NCBI GenBank assembly: GCA_049841135.1
Contig: JASGHK010000005.1
Span: forward strand, 3,286,001 to 3,350,000
Origin: JACRCT01 sp049841135
Lineage (GTDB): Bacteria > Myxococcota > Myxococcia > Myxococcales > UBA5297
DNA: 64,000 nucleotides
Direction: 5' to 3'
Shown: in pieces, positions 7,933 to 15,490 of the stretch
How the letters are laid out: each line of letters starts with the position of its first letter
Numbering within the stretch: the stretch's first letter is position 1
The notes under the pieces: generated by a model
What the model saw: only the letters and a program-made list of their open reading frames with translations
What the model was told of the DNA's origin: nothing
Databases searched by the model: none
Made by a program: the position numbers and the translations under genes

Positions 7933-8613
7933 TTATTCGTCACGTCCGCGGTAGCTCTTAAGCGCTCGGGCCGGGTCGACCGGCACTCCTTTGACGCGCA
8001 CCTCGAAGTGGAGGTGGGGGCCGGTCGAGCGCCCGGTGCTTCCCACCCGGGCGACCGGCGCTCCTTGGTGGATCGGCTGGCCTTCCTCCACCAGCAGCTC
8101 GGAGGCATGGCCATAGAGCGTGGAGACGCCGCCGCCGTGGTCGATCTCCACCGACAATCCGTAGCCGCCACGCGCCCTTGCGACCCGAACCACGCCGTCG
8201 GCCGCGGCCCGGATCGGCGTGCCTTCCGAGGCCGAGACGTCGACGCCGGGGTGCTGGGATTGGTGGGAGTCGATGGGGTCGATGCGCGAGCCGAAGCCGC
8301 TGGTGACTCGCCCGCCGCCGTCCACGAGAAGGCGCGGATCGGCAGCCGGGATGGCGCCCGCCTGGGGGGTAGCAGGCGAGGTGACGAGCGATTGGCTGAG
8401 CCCGACGCCTCCGGCCTGGGCCACGGCGTCGGCCAGGGCGTCGGCGAAGAGGTCGGAGCGGATGGACGAGCCGGGCGTGTCGTTGCCCTTGAAGACGCCG
8501 CTGGCGGCCAGGAGCTGCTTGACCACCATCGCCTCCATGGCCTTGGCGGCGCGCGTCTCGGCGGTCTCGTTGGACAGGGTCGGGGCCGAGCCCAGGGTCT
8601 CGAGCAGCGCCAT
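7933..8613 (-). CDS. flgJ: FlgJ-type rod-assembly protein with M23 peptidase domain
   Basis: FlgJ caps the growing rod in the periplasm and opens the peptidoglycan. Residues ~20-75 match the rod-binding domain (ETRAAKAMEAMVVKQLLAAS). The C-terminal ~125 residues are an M23/LytM endopeptidase: the zinc ligand motif HPGVD, then STLYGHAS, and the catalytic/ligand motif GPHLHFEV. In enterobacterial FlgJ the second domain is a muramidase-like hydrolase instead, so this is the peptidase version. There is no signal peptide, as expected for a substrate of the flagellar export machine. The ATG overlaps the flgI stop (TGATG). 226 residues. Confidence 0.85.
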   Translation of the reverse strand: MALLETLGSAPTLSNETAETRAAKAMEAMVVKQLLAASGVFKGNDTPGSSIRSDLFADALADAVAQAGGVGLSQSLVTSPATPQAGAIPAADPRLLVDGGGRVTSGFGSRIDPIDSHQSQHPGVDVSASEGTPIRAAADGVVRVARARGGYGLSVEIDHGGGVSTLYGHASELLVEEGQPIHQGAPVARVGSTGRSTGPHLHFEVRVKGVPVDPARALKSYRGRDE

Positions 8614-9707
8614 CAGAGCACCTCGAGGTCGGCGTCGAGCGCGCCGGCGGTCTGGATGGCCTGGAGGATAGCGACGAGATCGCGCGGCGAGGCGCCGAGC
8701 AGGTTGAGCGCCTTGACCAGCTCGTCGACGCTGGCAGCGGCTGGGAGCGCGACCACGTTCTTCTGGGTCTCGGCCGCGTTGACGTCCGCCTGCCTGGTCA
8801 CGGCAGTCGCGCCGGCGGCGAAGGCCGCGGGCTGGGAGACGAGCGGGGTGGAGCGGACCGAGACGCTGAGGCCGCCGTGGGCGACGGCCACCGGGCGCAG
8901 CCTGACGCCTTCGCCCGCGACCACAGTGCCGGTCCGCTCGCTGACCACGACCCTGGCCCGGCGGTCGGCCTCCACGGTCAGCGCCTCGATCTGCGCGACC
9001 AGGCCGATCTTGTCGGCGGCCTTGTCCTCCGCCACCTGGACCTGGACCGCGGCGGGGTCGAGCGCCTTGGCGGTGCCGTCGCCCAGGGCGGTGTTGATGG
9101 CCGCGGCGATGCGGGTGGCGGTGGTGAAGTCGGGGCGCTTGAGCCCGAAGAGTAGCGGGCCTTCGAGGGTGGGGATGACGGCCTTCTCGATGAGTCCGCC
9201 CTGGGGGATGCGGGCGGAGGTGGGCTGGTTCTTCTGAAGGAAGGAGCCGGAGCCGCCGGCCTCGTAGCCGCCGGCCTGCACCGAGCCCTGCGCCGCGGCG
9301 TGGACCTGGCCGTCGGCGCCGGAGAGCGCGGTGAGCAGGAGTACGCCGCCCGCGAGCGAGCGAGCGTTGCCGATGGACGAGACGGCGACGTCGATGCGCG
9401 TGCCGGGGCGCGAGAAGGGCGGAAGCCGCGCGGTGACCATCACCGCCGCCACGTTGCGCACGCGAACCTCGCGGGGATCCACCCGGATGCCAAGGCGGCC
9501 GAGCATGCCGGCGATGGTCTGCGAGGTGAAGAAGACGCGCTCGGTGTCGCCGGTGCCGGCCAGGCCCACCACCAGGCCGTAGCCGAACAGCTCGTTCTCG
9601 CGGGCGCCCTGGACGTCGGCGAGCTCCTTGATGCGCGTGGGCGCGGCAGAGGCCACGGCCGGCAGGAGCAGGCAAGCGCAGACCAGGATCGAAAGGAGGA
9701 TGCGCAC
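8613..9707 (-). CDS. flgI: Flagellar P-ring protein FlgI
   Basis: FlgI forms the ring around the rod in the peptidoglycan layer. The protein has a Sec signal peptide (RILLSILVCACLLLPAVASA), then the family start TRIKELADVQGARENELFGY and GLVVGLAGTGD, and the typical C-terminus LVKALNLLGASPRDLVAILQ. 364 residues is the normal length. The start is the GTG at 9705-9707, with GGAGAG seven bases upstream. It follows flgH by 23 bases and overlaps flgJ. Confidence 0.95.
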   Translation of the reverse strand: MRILLSILVCACLLLPAVASAAPTRIKELADVQGARENELFGYGLVVGLAGTGDTERVFFTSQTIAGMLGRLGIRVDPREVRVRNVAAVMVTARLPPFSRPGTRIDVAVSSIGNARSLAGGVLLLTALSGADGQVHAAAQGSVQAGGYEAGGSGSFLQKNQPTSARIPQGGLIEKAVIPTLEGPLLFGLKRPDFTTATRIAAAINTALGDGTAKALDPAAVQVQVAEDKAADKIGLVAQIEALTVEADRRARVVVSERTGTVVAGEGVRLRPVAVAHGGLSVSVRSTPLVSQPAAFAAGATAVTRQADVNAAETQKNVVALPAAASVDELVKALNLLGASPRDLVAILQAIQTAGALDADLEVL

Positions 9708-9730
9708 GGTTCTCTCCGCTTCCGTCGTCG

Positions 9731-10426
9731 TCACCAAGGCCACAGCCAACCCAGGTACTTCGAGGCCCAGCCGCGCTCCTGGTTGTCGTTGAGCACGCCG
9801 CGGCCGGTGAACTCGATCTCCGCGTCGGCGATCATCGAGCTCTTCACGCTGTTCTCCTGGTCGATGTCGATGGGGCGCACGACGCCGGAGATGTAGAAGT
9901 GCTGCTCCTCCTGGTTGACCAGCACCACGCGGTGCCCCTCGATGAAGAGGTTGCCGTTGGGCAGGACCTGGCGGACGAGCGCGGGCACCGTGGCAGTCAG
10001 CCGCTCGGTGCGGCCGGTGGAGCCCTGGCCCGAGAACTGGCTCGAGTACTCGGCGGACATCGCCGGCTTGAGCGGGACGCCGGGGACGGCGGTCTGCAGC
10101 GCGGTGAGCAGGCCCAGAAATTCGGTGACGGCCGCCGAGCCCTTCTGGCCGCGCTTGAGGTCGGTGTCGGCGCTGCGCTTGGCGTCGGCGACCTCTTCCA
10201 CCTTCACCACCACGAGGTCGTTCTCGCGCAGGGCGCGGGCGTCGGTGAAGAGCATCGTGCCCGGGCGCCCGTCCTCCCAGAGGCTCCCCGGAGCGGCGGT
10301 CGAGGTCTGGCTGGTCGCGGCGGGCGCGTCGTAGGTGCGCTTCTTGGGGACGTAGGGCGCGATGTGCGTCGAGGTGGCGCAGGCGCCGAAGGCCAAGACG
10401 CAGAGCAGGACGAACGGGTTTCTCAT
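9731..10426 (-). CDS. flgH: Flagellar L-ring lipoprotein FlgH
   Basis: FlgH forms the outer-membrane ring of the basal body. The 231-residue product starts MRNPFVLLCVLAFGAC, a lipoprotein signal with the modified Cys at residue 16. The body has the family blocks GSLWEDGRPGTMLFTDARA, ENDLVVVKV and NGNLFIEGHRVVLVNQEEQ, then ISGVVRPIDI and GRGVLNDNQERGW. Its ATG overlaps the flgA stop by 4 bases, and GGAGATCCC precedes it. Confidence 0.95.
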   Translation of the reverse strand: MRNPFVLLCVLAFGACATSTHIAPYVPKKRTYDAPAATSQTSTAAPGSLWEDGRPGTMLFTDARALRENDLVVVKVEEVADAKRSADTDLKRGQKGSAAVTEFLGLLTALQTAVPGVPLKPAMSAEYSSQFSGQGSTGRTERLTATVPALVRQVLPNGNLFIEGHRVVLVNQEEQHFYISGVVRPIDIDQENSVKSSMIADAEIEFTGRGVLNDNQERGWASKYLGWLWPW

Positions 10427-11070
10427 GGGATCTCCACCACCAGCTGGCCGCCCTCGTAGCGCCCTGCAACTCGCTTGCCGGTGGGCAGCTGCGCGCAGAC
10501 CTGGCCCCCCGAGCACGGGACGGTGCGGCCTTCCTGGACGACCGAGATGGCGCCGGAGCGCGCGAGCACCGCGATCGGCTTGCCGAGCGAAGGACCCGCG
10601 CCGCGGACGTGGTGCGGCTCGAGGACCTGGCCGGCAGCGAGGCGACGGGCGGCGACGGCGCCGGACGGAATGGCGCCGAGCGGCGAGCGGCCAGGAAGGA
10701 TCTCGCGCTCCTCGGTGTGGGAGGCAGAGGAGAGCGGCTCGCCCTCCTGCAGATCGCGCTCGGTGACGTGGACGGTCGAGAGGACGCGGACCTGAACCCA
10801 GACCCAGGCCATGCACGGAGCGCCGTCGGGGCCCTTGCCGCTCAAGCGCGCCGCCACCCGGCCAGAGGCGCGGATGGAGTTGGGGACCTCGACGTCGGAG
10901 AGCGCAGCGCCCGCGGGCCAGTTCGACCGGTTGACGCCGACGACCTCGAGCCGGGCGCCCGGCACGGCCAGGTGTCCCTGCAGCCGCTCGGAGAGACCGG
11001 CGAGCGGAGCGGCGGCGCAGAGCGCGGCGACGAGGGTGGCGAGGGTGGCGAGGGTGGCGGCCGGGAGCAT
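10423..11070 (-). CDS. flgA: P-ring assembly chaperone FlgA
   Basis: FlgA is a periplasmic chaperone for FlgI. The product has a signal peptide (LPAATLATLATLVAALCAAA) and a C-terminal SAF/FlgA-type region (RRLAAGQVLEPHHVR, then GKPIAVLARSGAISVVQEGR and GKRVAGRYEGGQL). 215 residues. It sits 3 bases after flgG and overlaps flgH by 4. The N-terminal half is less conserved, as usual for FlgA. Confidence 0.88.
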   Translation of the reverse strand: MLPAATLATLATLVAALCAAAPLAGLSERLQGHLAVPGARLEVVGVNRSNWPAGAALSDVEVPNSIRASGRVAARLSGKGPDGAPCMAWVWVQVRVLSTVHVTERDLQEGEPLSSASHTEEREILPGRSPLGAIPSGAVAARRLAAGQVLEPHHVRGAGPSLGKPIAVLARSGAISVVQEGRTVPCSGGQVCAQLPTGKRVAGRYEGGQLVVEIP

Positions 11071-11073
11071 CGA

Positions 11074-11859
11074 TCACCTCATCGAGGTCAGCCGCTGCAG
11101 CATCTGGTCGGCGGTCTGGATGACCTTGGAGTTGAGCTCGTAGGCGCGCTGCGTGGAGATCATGTCGATCATCTCCTCGACGGCCTTGACGTTGGCGCCC
11201 TCGAGGAAGCCCTGCGAGAGCGTGCCCAGGCCCTGCTCGCCGGGACGGGTGGTCAGCGGCTCGCCGGCGGCGGCGCTGGCCTCGAAGAGGTTGCCGCCCA
11301 GGGCGTAGAGGCCGGCCGGGTTCTGGAAGGCGGTGAGCTCGACGCGGCCCAGCTCCTGGAGGTCATCGCGGCCGGGGACCTTGGCGAGCACGGTGCCGTC
11401 GCCGCGGATGGTGATCTCCTGGGCGTCGCTGGGGACGGTGATGCCCGGGTCGACCAGCTCGCCGTGCGGCGTCGCCAGGCGGCCGTCGGCGTCGACCACG
11501 AAGTTGCCGGCGCGGGTGTAGGCGAGCTCGCCGTTGGGGCGCTGCACGCGGAAGAAGCCGTTGCCAGCGATGGCGACGTCCAGCGGGTTGCCCGTGTTGA
11601 GCATGTCGCCCTGGGAGAACGAGCGCGTGGTGGCGCCGGTGCGCACACCCAGGCCGACCTGGAGCGGCACGGGCTCGGAGCCGCCCTGCGGGTCGGGCGC
11701 GGAGGCGGCGCGGATCGTCTCGGAGAGCAGGTCCTCGAACTCGGGGCGGGCCTTCTTGAAGCCGGCGGTGCCCGCGTTGGCGATGTTGTTGGCGATGACG
11801 TCCATCTTCAGCTGCTGGGCGTCCATCCCGGTGGCGGCGGTGTAGAGCGAGCGGAGCAT
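11074..11859 (-). CDS. flgG: Distal rod protein FlgG
   Basis: FlgG forms the distal rod. The 261-residue product has the axial-protein N-terminus (LRSLYTAATGMDAQQLKMDV, then ANNIANAGTAGFKK), the central GNPLDVAIAGNGFFRV block and the C-terminus VKAVEEMIDMISTQRAYELN followed by QMLQRL. The start is the ATG with AAGGAGAACACG upstream; the frame extends 10 codons further without support. It lies 42 bases after flgF in the same operon. Confidence 0.95.
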   Translation of the reverse strand: MLRSLYTAATGMDAQQLKMDVIANNIANAGTAGFKKARPEFEDLLSETIRAASAPDPQGGSEPVPLQVGLGVRTGATTRSFSQGDMLNTGNPLDVAIAGNGFFRVQRPNGELAYTRAGNFVVDADGRLATPHGELVDPGITVPSDAQEITIRGDGTVLAKVPGRDDLQELGRVELTAFQNPAGLYALGGNLFEASAAAGEPLTTRPGEQGLGTLSQGFLEGANVKAVEEMIDMISTQRAYELNSKVIQTADQMLQRLTSMR

Positions 11860-11901
11860 CGTGTTCTCCTTGAGGTGAAGAACCGGCACGGAGGCCGGTC
11901 G

Positions 11902-12612
11902 CTACCGAATGCGGCCGACTTCCACGGCGCGCTGATCGAGGGTTCGGTAGGTCTGCAGGGCCTGCATCGTCGAGTCGAACTGCCGCTGGGCTTCGACGAG
12001 CTGGACGGTGGCCTCCAGCGGCGTGTAGCTGCCCAGCTCGAGCTCGCCGACCCGCAGGGTCCCATCGGGGACCAGGGCGACCTTGGTGTTGTCGCCGGGG
12101 ACCAAGAGCTGCGGACCGTTGCGGCCCATCGGCCCCTCGGCGCGCCAGAGGGCGACCTTGCCGAACTCGCGGCCCTCGGCGGAGAGCGTGCCGTCCTTGG
12201 CGATCTCGGGGTTGGTCTGGGGCGGGATCAGGACCGGCTCTCCGCGAGGGTCGAGGACCGGCAGGCCGGCGGCCAGGAGCTGGCCGCTCGGGTCGAGCGT
12301 CAACCGACCGGCGCGCGTGAACGCCGTGGCGCCAGAAGCGGTGCGAACCGCCAGAAGGCCGTCGCCCTCGGGCAGCACATCGAGGGGGTTCCCGGTGTGG
12401 ACGGCCTGGCCCGGGCGCATGTCGATGCCCGTGCCCACCGCGGCGGCGTAGACCTTGTCGGCGGCGCCGCTCTCGGCCAGGAACGACTCGAACGCCGGGC
12501 GAGCGGGCTTGAAGCCCGGCGTCTGCGCATTGGCCAGGTTGTCGGCGATGGAGTCGAGCTGCGCTGCTCGCGCGGTCGCTCCCGCCATTCCCAAGTAGAG
12601 CCCATCCGCCAC
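11902..12612 (-). CDS. flgF: Proximal rod protein FlgF
   Basis: FlgF is a proximal rod subunit. The 236-residue product has a FlgG-like N-terminus (GLYLGMAGATARAAQLDSIA, then NLANAQTPGFKPARP), a GNPLDVLPEGDGLLAV block and the C-terminus EATVQLVEAQRQFDSTMQAL. The start is the GTG at 12610-12612, which follows AAGGAGGCACCC; an upstream ATG in the same frame lies beyond the promoter and is rejected. It is the first gene of the rod-ring-hook-filament operon. A sigma-54-type promoter would start transcription about 25 bases upstream. Confidence 0.92.
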   Translation of the reverse strand: MADGLYLGMAGATARAAQLDSIADNLANAQTPGFKPARPAFESFLAESGAADKVYAAAVGTGIDMRPGQAVHTGNPLDVLPEGDGLLAVRTASGATAFTRAGRLTLDPSGQLLAAGLPVLDPRGEPVLIPPQTNPEIAKDGTLSAEGREFGKVALWRAEGPMGRNGPQLLVPGDNTKVALVPDGTLRVGELELGSYTPLEATVQLVEAQRQFDSTMQALQTYRTLDQRAVEVGRIR

Positions 12613-12646
12613 GGGTGCCTCCTTGCTGACGCGTGGGAGGGGCTTG

Positions 12647-12662
12647 AGCAAGCCGCACGCCA
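12647..12662 (-). promoter_or_regulatory. Sigma-54-type promoter of the flgF operon
   Basis: On the minus strand TGGCGTGCGGCTTGCT matches the -24/-12 consensus TGGCACG-N4-TTGCW at all positions except the A and C of CAC, with the obligatory spacing between GG and GC. The predicted start is near 12636, 24 bases before the flgF GTG. Sigma-54 control of rod/ring/hook genes is common in polarly flagellated bacteria. Confidence 0.75.
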
Positions 12663-12671
12663 GTGAGAGGG

Positions 12672-12686
12672 CGGCACAATCTGCCG
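12672..12686. promoter_or_regulatory. Dyad CGGCA-N5-TGCCG in the flgF-fliJ intergenic region
   Basis: A perfect inverted repeat lies 10 bases upstream of the -24 element of the flgF promoter and 40 bases before the fliJ start. The same dyad lies next to two flagellin promoters, so a shared flagellar regulator is a fair guess. Confidence 0.45.
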
Positions 12687-12725
12687 GGCGTGAATGGGGC
12701 ACGCGGCGTGAATGGCGGGGAGGGC

Positions 12726-13142
12726 ATGGCGATCAAGACCCGGCTCGACGTGGTCGTGAAGCTGCGCGAGCGCGCCGAGGACGAAGCCCAGCGGCAGCTG
12801 GCCCAGGCGCGTGCGAAGACCAGCGCCGCGGAAGGTGCGCTCGCCAAGGCGCGCGAGCGGGCGCTGGCCGACGGTCGCGGGTCGGGGGATGCGGCGCTGT
12901 GGCACGACGCCGACCTCGCACGGCAGCGCGCCCTGCGCGAGGTGGAGAAGGCGAAGGAGGCGCTGCGCTCGTGCAAGGTGGCCGAGGAGGCGGTGCGCAA
13001 GGCCTTCGAGCAGCGCCACCGCGAAGCCGAGGCCGTGCGGCGGGTGGCCGAAGCGCGAAGGGAAGAGATCCGCCAGCAGCAGGACCGCGCCGAGCGGAAG
13101 GTCCTGGACGAGCTGGCTGCGATGGGGCACGGACGGCGGTAG
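12726..13142 (+). CDS. fliJ: Flagellar export protein FliJ
   Basis: FliJ is the small coiled-coil stalk of the export ATPase FliI. This 138-residue, highly charged, all-helical protein begins AIKTRLDVVVKLRERAEDEA and ends with a long Arg/Glu heptad region (EAEAVRRVAEARREEIRQQQ). Length and pattern fit FliJ, although coiled-coil similarity alone is weak. The start is the ATG after GGGGAGGGC. It is divergent from flgF and separated from fliI/fliH, which are not in the window. Alternative: a generic coiled-coil flagellar protein. Confidence 0.65.
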   Translation: MAIKTRLDVVVKLRERAEDEAQRQLAQARAKTSAAEGALAKARERALADGRGSGDAALWHDADLARQRALREVEKAKEALRSCKVAEEAVRKAFEQRHREAEAVRRVAEARREEIRQQQDRAERKVLDELAAMGHGRR

Positions 13143-13149
13143 GCCGCCC

Positions 13150-13866
13150 TCCCCCTGAGTGTCTGAGGCGCGCTGGTGGGTGTGGGCCCGGCTTCCACGC
13201 CGGGGGCATCTTCCCGAAAGTGAGTGTCTGAGGCGCGCTGGTGGGGTGTGGGCCCGGCTTCCACGCCGGGGACGATCTTCCCGAAAGTGAGCGTCTGAGG
13301 CGCGCTGGTGGGGTGTGGGCCCGGCTTCCACGCCGGGGACACCTTCCCGAAAGTGAGCGTCTGAGGCGCGCTGGTGGGGTGTGGGCCCGGCTTCCACGCC
13401 GGGGACATCTTCCCGAAAGTGAGTGTCTGAGGCGCGCTGGTGGGGTGTGGGCCCGGCTTCCACGCCGGGGACGATCTTCCCGAAAGTGAGCGTCTGAGGC
13501 GCGCTGGTAGTGGGGTGTGGGCCCGGCTTCCACGCCGGGGAAACCTTCCCGAAAGTGAGCGTCTGAGGCGCGCTGGTGGGTGTGGGCCCGGCTTCCACGC
13601 CGGGCACTACTCAACGGTGCGCCTCGGATTCTGAGGATCGACGGTTGTCCCCGGCGTGGAAGCCGGGCACTACCCAACGGTGCGCCTCAGATTCTGAGGA
13701 TCGATGGTTGTCCCCGGCGTGGAAGCCGGGCACTACCCAACGGTGCGCCTCGGATTCTTAGGATCGATGGTTGTCCCCGGCGTGGAAGCCGGGCACTACC
13801 CAACGGTGCGCCTCAGGTTCTGAGGATCGATGGTTGCCCCCGGCGTGAAAGCGCGTGAAAGCCGGG
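13150..13866. repeat. Array of 11 hairpin repeats in two opposed blocks
   Basis: Seven units of about 66 bases (hairpin cores starting at 13187, 13253, 13320, 13386, 13452, 13522 and 13587) contain CCCGGCTTCCACGCCGGG. Then come four units of about 63 bases with the core in reverse orientation (13650, 13713, 13776 and a degenerate one near 13839 with an internal 10-base duplication). Non-core sequence is nearly identical within a block, so there are no unique spacers and this is not CRISPR. It fills the gap between the convergent 3' ends of fliJ and fliA, as REP/BIME-like elements often do. All frames through it are open only because the repeat is GC-rich. Confidence 0.92.
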
Positions 13867-13876
13867 CACTACCCAG

Positions 13877-14620
13877 CTACGCCGCCTTCCCAGCGCGCTT
13901 TCGCGGCGGCGCCTCCGGGACCGGCTCGCCGCGCAGCTCGGCCATGGCCGTGCGCAGCTTGTTGACCGCCTCGGTATGCAGTTGGCACACGCGCGGCTCG
14001 CTCACCTCGAGGATCTGCGCGATCTCGCGGTAGGTCAGTCCCTCGACGTAGTGGAGCGACAGCAGCGTCTGAAGCCGTGGCGGCAGCGTGCCGATAGCCT
14101 GCTGGAGGTGACCGACGGACTCGGCCTGGGCCAGCTTCTCGTCTTGGCCGGCGTCCTGCGACGCCATCGGCGCGTCCGGGTCCAAGGGCATCAGCGGCAT
14201 CGACAACAGCTCGATCTCCGCCAGCTCGTCCATGGAGACCCCGAGCCGGTCGGCGAGTTCCTCGGGGCTCGGCTCGCGGCCGAGCTCGTGGCCCAACGCC
14301 GCGCGGGCGCGAGCGACGCGGTCGGTGTCGCTGCGCAGCCTTCGCGGCAGGTGGTCCATCCGCCGCAGCTCGTCGAGCATGGCCCCGCGGATGCGGTGCT
14401 CGGCGAAGCTCTCGAAGCGCACGTCGCGCGCGGGGTCGAACCGCCGGTGCGCGTCGATGAGCCCCAGGGCGCCGGCGGACCACAGGTCGTCGAACAGCCC
14501 GGGGAGCCCGGTGCGCGCGGCGATGCGCCGTGCGGCCCGGTCGATCAGCGTGGCGTGCGTCGCCAGCAGTTCGGCGTCGGCGCTGCCCGCGGCAGCGTAG
14601 AGCGAGAAGGCACGGTGCAT
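13877..14620 (-). CDS. fliA: Flagellar sigma factor FliA (sigma-28)
   Basis: FliA directs RNA polymerase to late flagellar promoters. The 247-residue protein has region 2 (DDLWSAGALGLIDAHRRFDP, then RFESFAEHRIRGAMLDELRR), region 3 (RARAALGHELGREPSPEELA) and region 4 with its helix-turn-helix (LQTLLSLHYVEGLTYREIAQ, then EVSEPRVCQLHTEA). It is the last gene of the fliL operon, 2 bases after flhG. Its expected targets, TAAG-N15-GCCGA-type promoters, precede the flagellins, and its antagonist FlgM is encoded at 7583-7894. Confidence 0.95.
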   Translation of the reverse strand: MHRAFSLYAAAGSADAELLATHATLIDRAARRIAARTGLPGLFDDLWSAGALGLIDAHRRFDPARDVRFESFAEHRIRGAMLDELRRMDHLPRRLRSDTDRVARARAALGHELGREPSPEELADRLGVSMDELAEIELLSMPLMPLDPDAPMASQDAGQDEKLAQAESVGHLQQAIGTLPPRLQTLLSLHYVEGLTYREIAQILEVSEPRVCQLHTEAVNKLRTAMAELRGEPVPEAPPRKRAGKAA

Positions 14621-14622
14621 GG

Positions 14623-15486
14623 TCAGGTCCCCGAGGACTGCTCTCGCAGCAAACGCTGCCAGAGGAACTTCATGCGTCCGTCGAGCTGCACGGGCGCGGT
14701 GTCGTTGAAGAGCTTGTCGGCGAGGCGCGCCAGGGCGCGGCTCGAGGGCGACTGCGGGAAGAGGTCCACCAGCGGCCGCTGGGCCATGATGGCGCGGTGC
14801 ATGTTCTCGTCGCGCGGCAGGAAGCCCAGGTACTTGACGCGGGCGTTGAGGAAGCGGCCGGTGACCGAGGTGAGGGTCTGGAAGATGTCCCGCGCCGCGC
14901 TCTCGTTGGGGGCGGTGTTGACCACCACGTTGAAGTGCTGGACGCCGGCCTGCTGGCTGAGGACCTTGACCGCGGCGTAGGCGTCGGTCAGCGACGTCGG
15001 CTCGGCGGTGACGATGAGCAGCGCCTCCTGCGCGCCGCCGACGAAGAACAGCACGTTGTCACCGATGCCGGCGCTGGAGTCGACCAGCACGATGTCGAAG
15101 CGGTCCTCGATGTAGTCGAGCGCGGTCAACAGCCGCAGCTTCTGGGCGTCGTCGAGGTGGGTGAGCGACTGGATGCCCGAGCCGGCCGGCAGCACGCGCA
15201 CGCCGTGGGGCCCGGTGGCCAGCACGTCCTCGATGTTGGCCGAGGCGTCCAGCAGGTGGCCGATGTGGTACTGCGGCTTGAGCCCGAAGAGGATCTCCAC
15301 GTTGGCCAGCCCGAGGTCGGCGTCGAGCACCAGCACCTTCTGCCCGGCCTTGGCCGCCAGCACCGCGAGGTTGGCGGAGAGGTTGGTCTTGCCCACGCCG
15401 CCCTTGCCGCTGGTCACCGCGATGACGCGCAGGGGCTGCTTGGAGCCGCGATCGATGAGCGTCCTGAGGTTCTCTGCCTGGTCCAC
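14623..15486 (-). CDS. flhG: MinD-like ATPase FlhG (FleN), flagellar number regulator
   Basis: FlhG limits flagellar number and works with FlhF. The 287-residue protein has the deviant Walker A motif of MinD/ParA ATPases (VTSGKGGVGKTNLSANLAVL), the LVLDADLGLANVEILFGL block typical of FlhG, and DIVLVDSSAGIGDNVLFF. The start is the GTG at 15484-15486, preceded by AAGGAG; the frame continues upstream into flhF without support. The FlhF-FlhG-FliA order is classical for polar flagella. Confidence 0.93.
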   Translation of the reverse strand: MDQAENLRTLIDRGSKQPLRVIAVTSGKGGVGKTNLSANLAVLAAKAGQKVLVLDADLGLANVEILFGLKPQYHIGHLLDASANIEDVLATGPHGVRVLPAGSGIQSLTHLDDAQKLRLLTALDYIEDRFDIVLVDSSAGIGDNVLFFVGGAQEALLIVTAEPTSLTDAYAAVKVLSQQAGVQHFNVVVNTAPNESAARDIFQTLTSVTGRFLNARVKYLGFLPRDENMHRAIMAQRPLVDLFPQSPSSRALARLADKLFNDTAPVQLDGRMKFLWQRLLREQSSGT

Positions 15487-15490
15487 GTCG

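Noticed and set aside
13241..13858. Short plus- and minus-strand repeat proteins (Pro/Gly/Arg-rich)
   Set aside because: They are translations of the hairpin repeat in several frames, lack ribosome sites and have no independent composition.
13150..13866. CRISPR array
   Set aside because: The whole unit is repeated with near-identity and there are no variable spacers of constant length; the core is a hairpin element in two orientations.
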